DNA from: Ceratorhiza oryzae-sativae
Lineage: Eukaryota; Basidiomycota; Agaricomycetes; Cantharellales; Ceratobasidiaceae
Assembly: GCA_030998015.1 (NCBI GenBank)
Contig: JARWMV010000236.1
Span: 248,001 to 312,000 of the forward strand
DNA length: 64,000 nt
Reading direction: 5' to 3'
The first letter of the stretch is position 1. Each line of letters opens with the position of its first letter. Under the pieces are notes generated by a model. That model was not told the DNA's origin and did no database searches. It saw only the letters and a program-made list of their open reading frames with translations. This document shows positions 46,215 to 57,984 of the stretch, piece by piece. The position numbers were made by a program, and so were the translations under genes.

Positions 46215-46367
46215 CAGGCAAATCCGCCACTGCTCCAAAGTGCTCAAGAGCAAATTGGGCGATCCGCAGTATCAAACCAAATCACGAGCGCGCCTCAAGC
46301 CCAATTTTGATCGTACGGATCGTCCCAGAGGCTCACGGAAGCTCTGGATATTAGGCGGATTTGGCTG
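46215..46367. mobile_element. MITE-like insertion (153 bp) upstream of methyltransferase C
   Basis: Ends CAGGCAAATCCGCC (46215-46228) and GGCGGATTTGGCTG (46354-46367) are inverted repeats with one mismatch. The matching place in duplication copy 1 (near 30565) lacks it, so it arrived after, or was lost since, the duplication. It lies about 320 bp upstream of the copy C start and might affect its promoter. Confidence 0.65.
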
Positions 46368-47119
46368 TGTAGTCGCTATTTATAGCGGAAAATTTTATGG
46401 GCAGCTTGCTGAGATAGGAATTTGCATTTGAAGTATTTGGGGACTGGAGTAGGACAAGGATCGACGTTCATCGGTTGCCACGACAGTAAATCACCAAGCC
46501 ACACGAATGTTGTTTCCCATGTGACTTCGAGCTGTATTAGCTCTATCATCCACCCCTAATTCCCGCTTCTGCTGTGATGCAAGGTTAGTGTGTCGGACTA
46601 GGGAGAACATAGTGATGCAGAAGATGTAAAAGCGTCATGTATATAGTAGAAAAATGTGGAATATAATGGAATATACTAGAATGTAATCGAGTCAAGTAAA
46701 GAGTGAACTTATCGCGCTTCAAGAATGCCTCGACGCATACATTACGGTGTAAGCAAGGCCTTGCGAGCGAGCTTGCTGGCCATCCATTTGACTCTCCATT
46801 CCACCCCTTTAATTGTAATTAGATTCCATATTTATTTATATATACGTTTGATTTCTATAGGGGAAGGGGCGGCTGGCTGGCATACGGTCCCAAATAGGGA
46901 ACGATGAGTCAGCACAACTCTAACACCTGCATATGCTCTTGTCTCAAATTGGTGCCAACCAGCATGTTACACCTTTAAATTGGGTCTCTAACTGTCCTAG
47001 ATTTGCTATTTTGCATTTATACACATGGTATATATCGCATCCCACAGGCCTACTGGGAGCTATGGCACTCGCCCCGAGCTTGCCCGCTCGCTTCCGGCAG
47101 CGTTTGTAGGTTACCAGAT

Positions 47120-48488
47120 CCCAACAACGGAACATATTCCCATTGCCATTCCTGCATCGTTATCAATATCAATAATCTTTCCTCGCCTTCACCTCCACCT
47201 CGGCTAAGCCTTACATATGGAGCAAAGGTTGATTGACTTGCAGTTCAAATGAATTTCCTGTCTCATGAAGAAAATTTTACACACGCCTGAAATTCAAATG
47301 ATTTGTTATTGTGGAAAATATACTAGTGTCCAAATTCTGACCGCGCAGCCCACCAGGAGCCGATTCGTTCTATCAATGTACGCTAGTGGGCAACGCGCAA
47401 AATGACCGACGCAATCGCTGATTGTCGTGAGCCATGAGGCCCAGCCTTACCCCTAACTCGTGGTCATTAAGCAAGGGCTCTGTGACCTAATTTAGTGTCG
47501 CATATATACTACTTTCTTCATTTGTCTCCTATTTAGTTAGTTACGAACCAATGTATTGCCTATGTATTTTTGATGTACAGGACGTGAATATATACCAAAG
47601 GGGTTCGATCCTACTCCGCAGGTCGAAATAACTTCGCATCCCTCTCTATCACCTCTTGTGTGACCATACGGCCTCCCCGGCGGGTCGTAACACTGATCGA
47701 TCTACGGCAGAAACCACCGAATATCATAGAGCGGATCGAAAATGCTACTGGAAATATCTTGAAATGCGCTCGATACTATCATTGATACAAACGGCAGGCA
47801 ATACAGAATAATTTTCTCAATCCAGCATCGGAATATGCTTGTGCAGGTAACCGAGCTGATAGACAATGGCGAATATATACGTGAGCGAGTAGGTCTACTT
47901 CAACACCGAACGGCTGAGCAGGCACTCAGTGGCTGAGTTAGCCAATTGAGGTTTGGTAGAGCCATGTACGGCAACAGCTGTTCTCATAGTGGAGTTGTGA
48001 GGCGCAGCTTGCACTAGAAAGGACCAAAGCATCAGAGGATCACTCCCTTATCATGTGACCCGTGGCAGCACTCATCACATTCCAGCGCTCCTCGATACCA
48101 CTCAGCCAGGTATTTCTTTCAGTTTTTTGTCCCTCCTACCATCCCCATTGTCAGTGTGCGACATTCCGCTGCTTCTCTTAGGTTCTCGGCCCATCCCTGC
48201 GAGTTGTGCTCGCAACTTGAGCGTCCCCCGATATCGGCACCCACAATATATAAGTAATCGTACATATCAATCATATATTAGACGCGAGTGATACCGAATA
48301 CTTCGTTCCTGGACTTCAGTTATGTTTGATGCTCAATCTCTCCTTTCGTGGAAGGTTGGTTGGACAAGACCTCTCGGATGCCCAAGCCGGAGGCCCTTGC
48401 CAGCTCCAAGATGCAATATATAATTAAAACATGGAACGTTGCAGACGGCAAGCTACCTAAGAGTTCTACATGATAAGATTTTAATTTG
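47120..48488. other. Intergenic region, no gene seen
   Basis: Between the end of duplication copy 2 and methyltransferase D. No supported coding or RNA feature. Confidence 0.4.
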
Positions 48489-49745
48489 TTATGATTTTAC
48501 GGCACATATGGAGTATAACTTGAACATAGTACACTGCTCATGCCGCTTCATATCCTCGACTATGCACTCAAGCAGTTGGTGCACCTCCCCTTCATCTACA
48601 CCCGCATCCCTCGCTAGACTAAATGTGTCACGAAAACACATGACGCTCAAATTTCTGAAACACGGTGTCATTGATGGCTCGACAAGGTTCGCGCACGACG
48701 ACCCGTCATGTGGATAGACAGGAAATGTCCGCGTAACCGACTGTATATCTTTGAATCCAGTTTGTCCCTGTTTCCACATATCTGAGCCTGGAGCAAGCCA
48801 CTCTGGAAGCTTCTCGCATGTGTCTGGGTCTACGCCTATGGCGAATAACCTCTGTCGAGCTAGATCAATGAAGCTGCAGGCACGTGGATTTGTGCGCCAA
48901 GCGGGTATTGACACGTCCTCGGGGTCCCAGAGCTGCAGGCAGAGGTCGCGTATATGTATTAATCCTCCGGGACGAAGCACACGATATGCTTCACGTAGTA
49001 GACCCTGGTAGTCTTTCACCTGAGTCGCGTCACTATATGCGGCGGGTTGCAACCTCACTAGCGATAGAGCTCACCATCTCCAGGGCGTAATTTAGGAACA
49101 CAACATCTTGAGACCCACTGTCTACCATCAATCCTTCTGTAACGTCATAGACCTCGAAAGTGATGTTGTGATGTGGTGTATGAGCAACCATCGGCACAAC
49201 GTCCAGGCTGCAAAATTGAGCATGTGGAAACTGCCTAGCCATAGCTTGTGCCCTTCAGTTGATTCAACATCAAAGCCGAGATGAAACTAAACTGGTTGAT
49301 AGAGACTGACCACGTTCCGGTTCTTGTTCCTATCTCGAGTACGCGTCGGTCTCGTGTGTCAATAGGAGCTAGCACATCCGTGACGGGGCCCGTGTAGTCT
49401 CCACCGAATAGAGATCGAGTTACTAGTACCGAAGCACGTACCGTCGGATGTTATCGGAGGGGAACCATTTTGGAGCGTTGTTGTTGGCTGGTTGTTGGCG
49501 CCCATAATGGAGGACAAAGTAACCTGAAAATAAGCGAGATACATCTTCTATAAGTTCTTTTCTGTCACATTAAATTAGCCAATCAATTCAAGCCTACCAG
49601 GTAGCTCGTCGGATTCGATTGTGACTTCCGAAACTTCAGATTCGGTTTCTGTTGGAAAGCTAGATGCTGCGGACTCCTCCGGGCTTGGGACAACATGGTA
49701 AACTGTTGCCTCAGTGTCGGTATCATAATAAGCAAAGACGCCCAT
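48489..49745 (-). CDS. Class I SAM-dependent methyltransferase, copy D, one apparent frameshift
   Basis: The exons by comparison with copies B and C are 49745-49598, 49523-49311, 49252-49075 and 49019-48489. The start 'MGVFAYYDTDTEATVYHV', SAM motif I 'VLEIGTRTGTW', 'FEVYDVTEGLMVDSGSQDV' and 'LLREAYRVLRPGGLIHIRDL' are all present. Exon 2 is one base short of frame near 49425-49430: it reads CGGTACTAG where CGGTACCTAG would restore the paralogue-like 'RYLV'. It is therefore a pseudogene or a homopolymer base-calling error. It is the most diverged copy together with A and lies outside the segmental duplication. Confidence 0.75.
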
Positions 49746-50605
49746 AGGTCTTCTGTAGGCTTAGGGTAGGAAGGAGAGATAAAATCACAAGAAAGGCTGA
49801 CATTATGTACGGATCCCTACTTGAGCACTAGACTGTTTTGAGCGTCATTTGATCTGCGGCCTATTTGCTAGATTCCTGTCTACCGCTGGTTTTCGACCAT
49901 CACATAACACTCTTTCACGTAAAACGCTATCCCCCGAGGCTGTCCCCAGATGTCGGGGGTATTCATACCAGGAGGCTGATAGCTAAGCGCCGAGGAAGTC
50001 TCCTTATAAGAACCTCCTCAATTAGACCTTCACGACAAACAATTGTACTTCAATGCCCCCAATAATTTTACGATCGGGAAATTCCGGAATTTCTTTGGTA
50101 GCGTACGGGGCTTCGTGGTATAGTAATCAATGCTTAGTATATAATACCCAAACCACCCACCGCTTGCACTCGTTCCGACTAGCCCTGACTACCGCACTAG
50201 CCAGTTCCCAAGAACCATATCACTTGAGCTTACCACCGCGTTTTTCGAATGCACAGCGGAATATGTGGCATACGCCCTGATGTCTCGATTAGCCCCCATA
50301 ACAGAGCGGGAGCGAGAGGTTGTGCAGTTCGTCTTGAACTCATACCGTGCTACGTGGGTGTCGGTAATTGGTGCCTTGTCAGGTCCATGGCTTACCCACC
50401 AGCGACTAATATGAAACAGGATACAGTGACGGGCAGGCTACTTTTGCGAGTCCGCCAGAAAACCGGGTAACCGAGTGGATAAAACGAACGAGAGCAAGAT
50501 ACACGAAAAATTTACCAATGCATATAAGCGATCGGTACTGTACAGCTAGGCCACTCACGAGCGCTGTAAGCGCCATAGAACACCGAAACCCAACAGCTAC
50601 GAACC
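49746..50605. other. Intergenic region, no gene seen
   Basis: Divergent spacer between methyltransferase D and the gene at 50606; promoters of both are expected here. No motif assigned. Confidence 0.4.
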
Positions 50606-51389
50606 ATGAGAGACGCGCATGTACTGGCGCAGATTTACCTGTCAGAGCTTCTTGAAATTGCCAAGTGGCATAACTATGGCCACTCAGGATTGCTCGATGA
50701 CCCTGCTGTGAGTAAACCACTGAAAAAATCTCAAACTGCTATAATAAAAGATCCGGTTTTATTTAAGCATGCACGCGCTTTGCTTAGTGTGATAGTAATT
50801 CCGCTAGTGCGCCACCTGCGCGATGACGAGTTCATGCACATCGTCGATTCGATAGGCGAGGCTGGCACACTATTGTCCACCAACATCGAGACCTTGAACG
50901 AGCTGGTGGGAAACTGGGAAATTTCACATCGATGGGCGATACAGGCATGGCAGATGCAACCGATAGAAGCAGGGGAGGAGTGGCGTTATGGGAACGTGCT
51001 AGAAGGAGCGTTCCAGGTTGAGTTTTCAGCAAAGGCGCTACCATACCCTTCAATCACAAAGTGGGGTGAGAGCCATGTTTACCGGGAGAGATCATGGCGT
51101 CGTGGACCGTGTAAAAGAATTCGGAAACAAGAATCAAAGGAAAGGGGGCCAAGCAGCCGACGACGGGTCTGAGACAATATACGTGCATTTACCGCACCCC
51201 GCGCTACCGAAGGGGCGAGAGGCGTTGATGAGAAGACGTAGCAGTTCAACAGGGGGATCATACACGGAAGACGAATGGGAGACTGAGCTGTTCGAGAAGA
51301 TGGAGAATACGGGATCGAGCGGAGTAAATGAACCGAGCGCAGGAAGACCGGAGAGGGGACTGAAGATGCTCTTACGCATAGGATGCTAG
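50606..51389 (+). CDS. Hypothetical protein, exon structure uncertain
   Basis: From ATG 50606 an open frame of 137 codons runs to about 51016 and reads as helical protein ('AQIYLSELLEIAKWHNYGH', 'LRDDEFMHIVDSIGEAGTLL', 'NWEISHRWAIQAWQMQP'). A second protein-like stretch in another frame (about 51068-51389) is polar and low-complexity, ending 'ERGLKMLLRIGC'. The two probably join through a short intron near 50996-51060, but no single GT-AG pair convinced me; a frameshift is the alternative. A possible 43-nt intron at about 50709-50751 would disturb the frame and is not used. I recognise no family or motif. Confidence 0.5.
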
Positions 51390-52585
51390 CATTTCTCCCA
51401 ATGAAAATCATCTTGACTTAGCTACTTCCAAGCACATCTTGTTGCCAGTTTTGCGGTATCGACCTGCCCGCCTGTATGCATGGCAACAGCATGTAAATAT
51501 AATGCCAACTACTTAATATGTAAACCCTTTTACTTTTAAAAACGATGAGTAGGGCTTCAAATGTAGGCAGCTCGAAGGCTTTGTGTGATACACGATTACC
51601 GTTGTTGGGTATTGCCCGAAGCTAGCATGTACTGTGTTGCACATAAATACTAGACTGAGCAAGTTGTACATAAGCCCTTTGGCCGCTAGTGCTTTGATAT
51701 GAATTATTAAGAAACTAAATACGTATGTAATGAAAAGTGAAATTATGTAGTGGAGCTGGCGGAGACATTGACGCAGGGACCATCCCGGCGCTTATACAGG
51801 CGCTTCCAGGCAAGTCCGTTGAACCACAGCAGGGACCCGCATTGGCTTCCTTCAGGCCGCGTCTAGCACAAGGCCTACTCATCGTTCGACGCATCTTTTT
51901 GCCCCACACGCCCCGCTCTTATCATCGCGCACGTAAGATACCTTATAGCCTCTTTTTGGACCCACCTCGACCCAGCGAGTCCTGCTCGCTGCTCGAGATG
52001 GTCGGTCGCGCTCGCGTCCCCCAATTTTACCGCTAATCCAGATAGATAGTATTGTGTCGTATGTACGCACCCTTAATATCCCCAATACATGCTCCACACC
52101 ATTCGCCTGCAAACGCCAGTTCCAGCGTCAGTTCAATTATATCGGGGTTGTCGCGGGTCTTCTGGAACTGGGCCCAGCGCGGTTTATCGCTAACCGTCTT
52201 GAGTATCGCTCTATGAGTCGATTGAGGTTACCCATCTACACTATTCGGGGGCTTGGGAATTGTTAGGTAACAGGCAGGCACGTGGCTATCGTGAATGTGA
52301 CGTACTTGGCGTGGGTTCGAGGAATCTCGCGTCCAACACATAACTGGCTGTGATATACAGTATCGCTTCGCCTCGCGAATTTGAAGCCAGATGCTTGGGG
52401 GATTCCCCCATACCGACAATGCTGTTTCCTGATTTGCGGCAACGAGGCTCGGGTAATGAAATCTTGATAAATTGAATTGCGCCTCAGCCCGAGCGCCCAT
52501 CACCCTATCCATATAAAGCCCTACTTCGGAGAACGTGAGCTATATTGTGCTTCGTACATCCTCTCAACCATTGTGGCAACCGATT
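51390..52585. other. Intergenic region, no gene seen
   Basis: Contains the promoter of the third F-box gene. Short open frames here have no supporting features. Confidence 0.4.
52511..52518 (+). promoter_or_regulatory. Putative TATA box of F-box gene 3
   Basis: ATATAAAG lies about 70 bp before the chosen ATG at 52586. The position fits a core promoter; no other evidence. Confidence 0.35.
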
Positions 52586-54196
52586 ATGATTATCAACGAC
52601 CTCAGCGACTTTGATTTCCCCCAAAACATCGGCCAGACCGCGCATCCCGCTCTAAACAAATGGAAGGCTCATCGCACATTACTTGCCCGTACGATCAAGT
52701 CCTATGTTGCAGCTTGTACAGATTTGGGCGAAGTTTGTTCAGAATCATCCAACTTACCTGCAACTAGGGCGATTCTAGCCTCGATCAATTCCGAGCTCCG
52801 GTCCCTTGCATTCGACGAACAGACTCTGACTAGAACACGGGCATCACTCGCTGCCATGCGCAACAAGTCACTAGACATTGTTCATATCAATGTGCTCCCT
52901 CCGGAAATATTGCTCAAAATTTTTGCTATGGCGAGATCGTGTTGTGTTCGTCATGGATCAAGATGCTTGCCTCTAGTATCCAACGTTTGCACCTACTGGC
53001 GCCAGCTTACTATTGATAAAGCCGAACTGTGGAATCACATTGATGTCGGCCCAGAAGTAGCTCACGGTCTTGCCGAACGGCTCCTAGAGCGGACCGGGGA
53101 CGCCTCGATCCATGTTCATTTCTATGAACCCAAGCATGGAGCACATTACAGCGAATCCAAGGTTTCCACGATAGTTCGGATGCTTATCCCCCATATGCAT
53201 CGCGTCTCCACACTTGAACTAGAAACCTATAACCATTCCCGGTACTCCGTCGGCACTATCCTGAGTTCATGGCTAGAGCACGGAAACCCCAACATAGCTA
53301 GATCGTTGCTAGTGTACCGACCAAAGGGTTATAAAATCTTGTCTCCAGATGATTCGGATAAGAAAGGGGCATTACACTGCCGATCTGATCACGCAAAAGC
53401 CATGCTAGGGTCAATAACGAAGCTCCATTTGCAAAATACCAAGTTCGACTGGGACAGCACCGCCTGGGGTGGACTCGTCGATCTTCGACTGAGCACCCCT
53501 GGTCTCCAACTTAACATACAAGCACATGAGCTCTTCAATATCCTTTCCACAAATCCAAACATCACTACGCTAGTTCTGAGGCAGATACAAATCTTTGGCC
53601 CTGCAAATTGGGAGCCGCCCACCCTGGTCCCGCTGGCTCATCTAAAAGTTTTGAGCCTGTTCTTTATCGACTCCAACAGCCTGCGCCTCCTGTTACCCAT
53701 GATCGACGGTAATGCATCATCAAGGGACATAGCTGTTGGTCTGACAGTCTCAGACGACATGTACGACTGGCTCGGAGAATCCATTGCCCAGTTTTCGATT
53801 GATTCACTATACCTATCCATCTTGAATTTTTCGCACTCTTCCTGGCAATCACTGCTAGAGTCCCTTCCCGCAGTACCTGAATTAGTGCTGGATGGATTCA
53901 ATATGAACTTTAGCTCTACCGATACTGAGATCGAAGACCAGGCTCTTCCATCCGTCACATTTATTCAAAGCACGATCACCCTCGAAGGAGCGCAAGATCT
54001 CGTGCGTCGACACAAGATAAGGAGCTTGACGTTTGAGCGATGTAGTTGCATTAAGAAAGGGGAAGGGTCCATGAGCATACATGATATACGAGCATCATTG
54101 TTAGAGTCGTGCCCCGAATTGCAATGCACGATGTTGGACACAAGGACTAGTTTAGATCAATTTCGCGTAAAGGCTTTTGGTCGCCAAAACTTTTGA
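52586..54196 (+). CDS. F-box protein, paralogue 3, intact 536 aa
   Basis: Single-exon gene. The open frame extends upstream to a GTG at 52535, but ATG 52586 ('MIINDLSDFDF') matches the paralogues' N-terminal length. Domains are a helical N-terminal region, an F-box ('INVLPPEILLKIFAMARSCC', then 'CTYWRQLTIDKAELWNHIDV') and a leucine-rich-like region with 'KLHLQNTKFDWDSTAWGGL', a block shared with both other paralogues. The likely role is a substrate adaptor of SCF ubiquitin ligase via Skp1; the target is unknown. Together with 5801-7458 and 10422-12056 it forms a dispersed local family, here on the opposite strand. Confidence 0.85.
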   Translation: MIINDLSDFDFPQNIGQTAHPALNKWKAHRTLLARTIKSYVAACTDLGEVCSESSNLPATRAILASINSELRSLAFDEQTLTRTRASLAAMRNKSLDIVHINVLPPEILLKIFAMARSCCVRHGSRCLPLVSNVCTYWRQLTIDKAELWNHIDVGPEVAHGLAERLLERTGDASIHVHFYEPKHGAHYSESKVSTIVRMLIPHMHRVSTLELETYNHSRYSVGTILSSWLEHGNPNIARSLLVYRPKGYKILSPDDSDKKGALHCRSDHAKAMLGSITKLHLQNTKFDWDSTAWGGLVDLRLSTPGLQLNIQAHELFNILSTNPNITTLVLRQIQIFGPANWEPPTLVPLAHLKVLSLFFIDSNSLRLLLPMIDGNASSRDIAVGLTVSDDMYDWLGESIAQFSIDSLYLSILNFSHSSWQSLLESLPAVPELVLDGFNMNFSSTDTEIEDQALPSVTFIQSTITLEGAQDLVRRHKIRSLTFERCSCIKKGEGSMSIHDIRASLLESCPELQCTMLDTRTSLDQFRVKAFGRQNF

Positions 54197-55601
54197 TATG
54201 TACCTGTACTTATCTAGATAGGGTGAATCCAGCGAATGTTTATTTATAATGACTTACAAAATCCTTGAAACACCCTCAAATACTAAGAGTCCAGTTGAAA
54301 GTATCCTCAGTTGGGAAGTGAGGTTTTATAGGCTTTATGGCCGAATACGACACTGTATGTGTAGACAACCCAAGTAGGACTGCGAAGGAGGTCAAGTAGG
54401 TCGCTAATTAAAGCCCGCTAGGCGTCGAAGATCGTGATATTAATTGGGTCAACAAGCTTTTAGAGAAGTTTGAGCTCTTACGCATTTAATAGCACGCTGT
54501 CATTACGAAGATGTGCTCACTTTAAACTGTTGTGTTTCTGCCATTCTCAACCGAAAGTCGCCAAATCGATCATGGAATCTCAGGCGAACATTGGTCTCAA
54601 TGGCACCTGAGCACCGAGCCAGTGTCTGGGACTTGCGAGCAAATTGAAAACATAAAAGCTAGCTAGAGCAGAACGGACCTTAGGTTTACAATCGTACATT
54701 GCGGCTCCCAGCCATTCTTGTCTTGCATTGAATATCGGTGACTCGATAACTCTAGGTGGCCTACTCGAGCCACTCCAGTGATTGTCTATTCCGATCGTCG
54801 TCTTCGGTTTCATATGGCTCTACGTTAGACTACTATATTTAATACATCAGCTACACCGCGCCAGTCCCAGATCTCGACAAAGAATTGCGTTGTCAATACA
54901 TGATTTATTCTCCTTAGTCTCGCTGATATTGTATCTGGGTACGCAGACAATAGCTTTCACAGAGCTCTCAGGCTATCTGATCAGGTCCATGGATTATAGG
55001 GCATAATGGGCGAGATGACGGGTTGCACGACGTAAAGGTGACACTGCCGATCGACACATTATCCGGGCCATACTGCTCGCGCAACCACGAATCAGCCCCA
55101 TACCTTTGAATGATTTGAGCCTATACAGACAGCGTATTAGATTTGTCGCACTAGCAGGTATGAAGCCTGAAAACATTTCTACATGATGATTTCAGTCAAA
55201 GCGATTGATGGAAGTTTAGGGTTCCTTGTGTATGCGCGCCTGGCAATTCACCGACCATGCTCATGTTGAAGTAGACGACTCTTTGCTCCAAACAGGCGAA
55301 TCTTGGTCATCCACAGGAGTGAATGGCCAACCGTCAAACAATCGCCTTGAGCGGTTGGCGTGTGAGCAAGGCACGTGCCGTGAGAGTGTGGCGTGCTTGG
55401 TGCGGATTGGTTGCGTGTCGCGTCCGGCGCGTAAGTGGGCTTTCTATCCCGACCACCCGGCGCTGTTGCCCTTCCGCTCCGAGCGACCGAGACCCGCGTC
55501 GCGCCTTCCCGACACCGCCGCGCCCGGTCGACAGCAAAGGCAACGTCGCAGACAGCCACCACCGGCGCCACGTACGTACCTGTCCACCAGAGAGGCGCGC
55601 C
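54197..55601. other. Intergenic region, no gene called
   Basis: The last part (about 55370-55600) is GC- and CpG-rich and is likely the promoter/5' leader of the MBP1-like gene. Open frames there on both strands have biased composition and no family signal. Confidence 0.4.
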
Positions 55602-57984
55602 ATGGCAGGGTCCGGCGAACCACAGATATTCAAGGCCAGCATGTGTTGTTCCAGCTCACCGTGTGAAACCTGACCCGAAAATTTCCTCGAAATTCTAGGC
55701 CACCTACAGTGGAGTGCCTGTGTACGAGATGTAGGTAAACTGCACTGCAGGCGCTCGATCGTACGTCACTCACGTTCCCGCAGGATCTGCAAGTCGGTTG
55801 CGGTTATGCGGCGCCGATCGGATGGCTGGTTGAACGCAACGCAGATTCTCAAGGTCGCTGGCTTTGATAAGCCGCAGCGCACCCGTGTATTGGAGCGGGA
55901 GGTTCAGAAAGGGGAGCACGAAAAGGTACAAGGAGGCTATGGAAAATATCAAGGTACGAGCCCATCCAACATCCATAGCAACTATCTTCATAACATATTT
56001 CGTAGGAACATGGGTCCCGCTCGAACGCGGCCTCATCCTTGCCCGACAATACAACGTCGAGACCCAGCTTAAGCCAATAATCGACTTTACTCCGGCTGCG
56101 TCGAGTCCACCGCTTGCACCTAAACATCTCACCGCACTCCCCTCCCGCGCCCGCCAGAAACAGTCTCCCGATCCAGAAGTTGAGCCCGCGGAGGTTGCTG
56201 CCGTAGAGGTGGCCAACGACGCTCGTGCGAGTGAGGACGGCAGCCTCACGGCCAGCCCATCAGAAATATCCGACTCATCACGGACGCCAAGCCCAATCGT
56301 GACAGATGTCGACGTCCGAGAACGCAATGGCCACTTTCGTACCACATCGACGTCGAGCCACTCTCTTCCCCTTCTCAACATCAACCCCCTTCGCAGCCCG
56401 CGTTGTTCAATAGCGCGGGCCTAGCAACGCGGGTTCCAGCGGAACACGTTATGCAGATATCATGCTTGAATACTTTATCTCGGACACGAACCAGATTCCT
56501 TCCATCTTGGTCTCGCCTCCCCCGGACTTTGAGCCGGACGTTCCAATCGACGACGATGGACACACAGCACTACACTGGGCATGCGCGATGGGTCGCATCC
56601 GTGTGGTCAAGCTGCTTCTGAGCGCTGGCGCGGATATCTTCAAGGAGAACAAATCGGGTCAGACCCCGCTCATGCGGTCGGTCATGTTTGCGAACAATTA
56701 CGACGTACGGAAATTCCCCGAGCTGTACGAACTTTTGCACCGTTCGACTCTGAATGTGGACAACTTCAACCGGACGGTGTTCCACCACGTTATCGACGTG
56801 GCTATGAGCAAAGGCAAGGCTCATGCGCCCGCTATTACATGGAAACACTTCTTTCGAGACTCAGTGATTTCCCGGATGAGCTGGCGGACGTGATCAACTT
56901 TCAGGACGATGACGGCGAAACGGCACTCACCATGGCGGCTCGATGTCGCTCGAAACGGCTCGTCAAGATACTACTCGACCACGGCGCCGACCCTAAAATC
57001 GCGAACAAGGACGGGAAACAACCGAGGACTACATTTTCGAGGACGAACGGTTCAGGACGAGCCCGACGATCGCTCCGGCCATGCCCGCGCCCGTCCTCGA
57101 GCTCGCGCCACAGTTGCATTACTCCAAGACGGCGCAACGGACGACCACCAAGGCGACTGCGGATGCGCATCGCTTATGGCTAGTCTGGCGGCTGCGTTTG
57201 ACGCGGAGCTGGTTAGCAAGGAGCGGGATTTGGCGCAGGCCCATGCGCTGTTGACTAATATCCAGGGGGAGATTCTGGAGAGTCAACGGGCAGTGGCGGT
57301 ATTGAAGGCACAGGGCCAAGGGCTGGAAGAGGCGGAGCGGGAACTGGGCGAGCTGGAAGAGGAATTGAGGGTAAAGATGGGCTCCCGGTACCGAATGGGA
57401 TGGGAGAAGTGGCTGAGGGACGAAGAGGCGAGGGACAGGGCGTGGAAAGCCACCCAAGCTCAAGCTTCACAATCGTCACAGTCCCAGCAATCTTCCGGTG
57501 CCGCGCCATCCGACTCGGCTCAGCCGCCCCTCCCAACTGTCACAATCGACCTCGCCGAGCTGTACGCACCCCCACCCAAGGGAACTTCTATAGCCGAGGC
57601 TTGCGACGAGCTGCGAGCGGAGATTGCCAAGCACCGAACCCGAAGGCATGAGCTGTTTGATGAGTTTGTCAGGCAGCAAGCCGATTCGGGAACCAGCGGG
57701 CGAATGGCAGAGTACAGGAGGCTAATCTCCGCGGCGGCTGGCGGGGTGCCAATGGATGAGGTGGATGGGGTGGTACCCATGCTTCTAGAGGTGCGCGTCC
57801 TTTTGCGATTCCGCTTATGAACCAGGCCGCTCATGCTGTCCGTCATTGTCATTAGCAACTGGAGTCTGAGGAAGCGACGCTCAACGTCGCGTGGGCAGGA
57901 CAGACACAGAACTCCACACGGCCAAGCTTGGCGAATAATGCAGCATCCATTTCCGGTTTAGGACCCACACAGTCAGCGGGCTAA
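55602..57984 (+). CDS. MBP1: APSES/KilA-N transcription factor with ankyrin repeats (MBP1-like), several apparent frameshifts
   Basis: A fungal G1/S regulator type: MBF/SBF DNA-binding subunits bind MCB/SCB promoter boxes. Start ATG 55602 ('[11 protein letters not shown]'). The small exon 55699-55730 encodes '[10 protein letters not shown]'. Exon 55784-55953 encodes the DNA-binding core '[19 protein letters not shown]' and '[17 protein letters not shown]'. From 56006 come '[17 protein letters not shown]' and a Ser/Pro linker. Ankyrin repeats start near 56555 ('[20 protein letters not shown]', '[13 protein letters not shown]'-like block near 56960), then a coiled coil. The last exon is 57856-57984. 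The exon 1 donor is unclear. The frame is broken by one-base losses: two between about 56350 and 56420, then near 56825, 57017 and 57172. Each of the last three could be a short homopolymer undercall. For a normally essential regulator, sequence error is more likely than decay. Confidence 0.8.

Larger units (their letters stand above)
44034..47119. repeat. Segmental duplication, copy 2 (contains methyltransferase C)
   Basis: Same orientation as 26697-31137. It starts directly at the TA next to the Tigger-like element and ends near 'ggttaccag'. Compared with copy 1 it lacks the LINE-containing block but has a 153-bp MITE-like insertion (46215-46367). Confidence 0.8.

Noticed and set aside
47596..47625. 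tRNA-like B-box 'ggttcgatcc'
   Set aside because: No matching A-box or cloverleaf could be formed around it; similar short matches elsewhere also failed.
52535..52585. Upstream extension of F-box gene 3
   Set aside because: It would begin with GTG; the first ATG at 52586 agrees with paralogue length and the TATA-like site.
55226..55698. Overlapping open frames upstream of the MBP1-like gene
   Set aside because: High-GC composition keeps all frames open; only the short start segment at 55602 fits the protein family.
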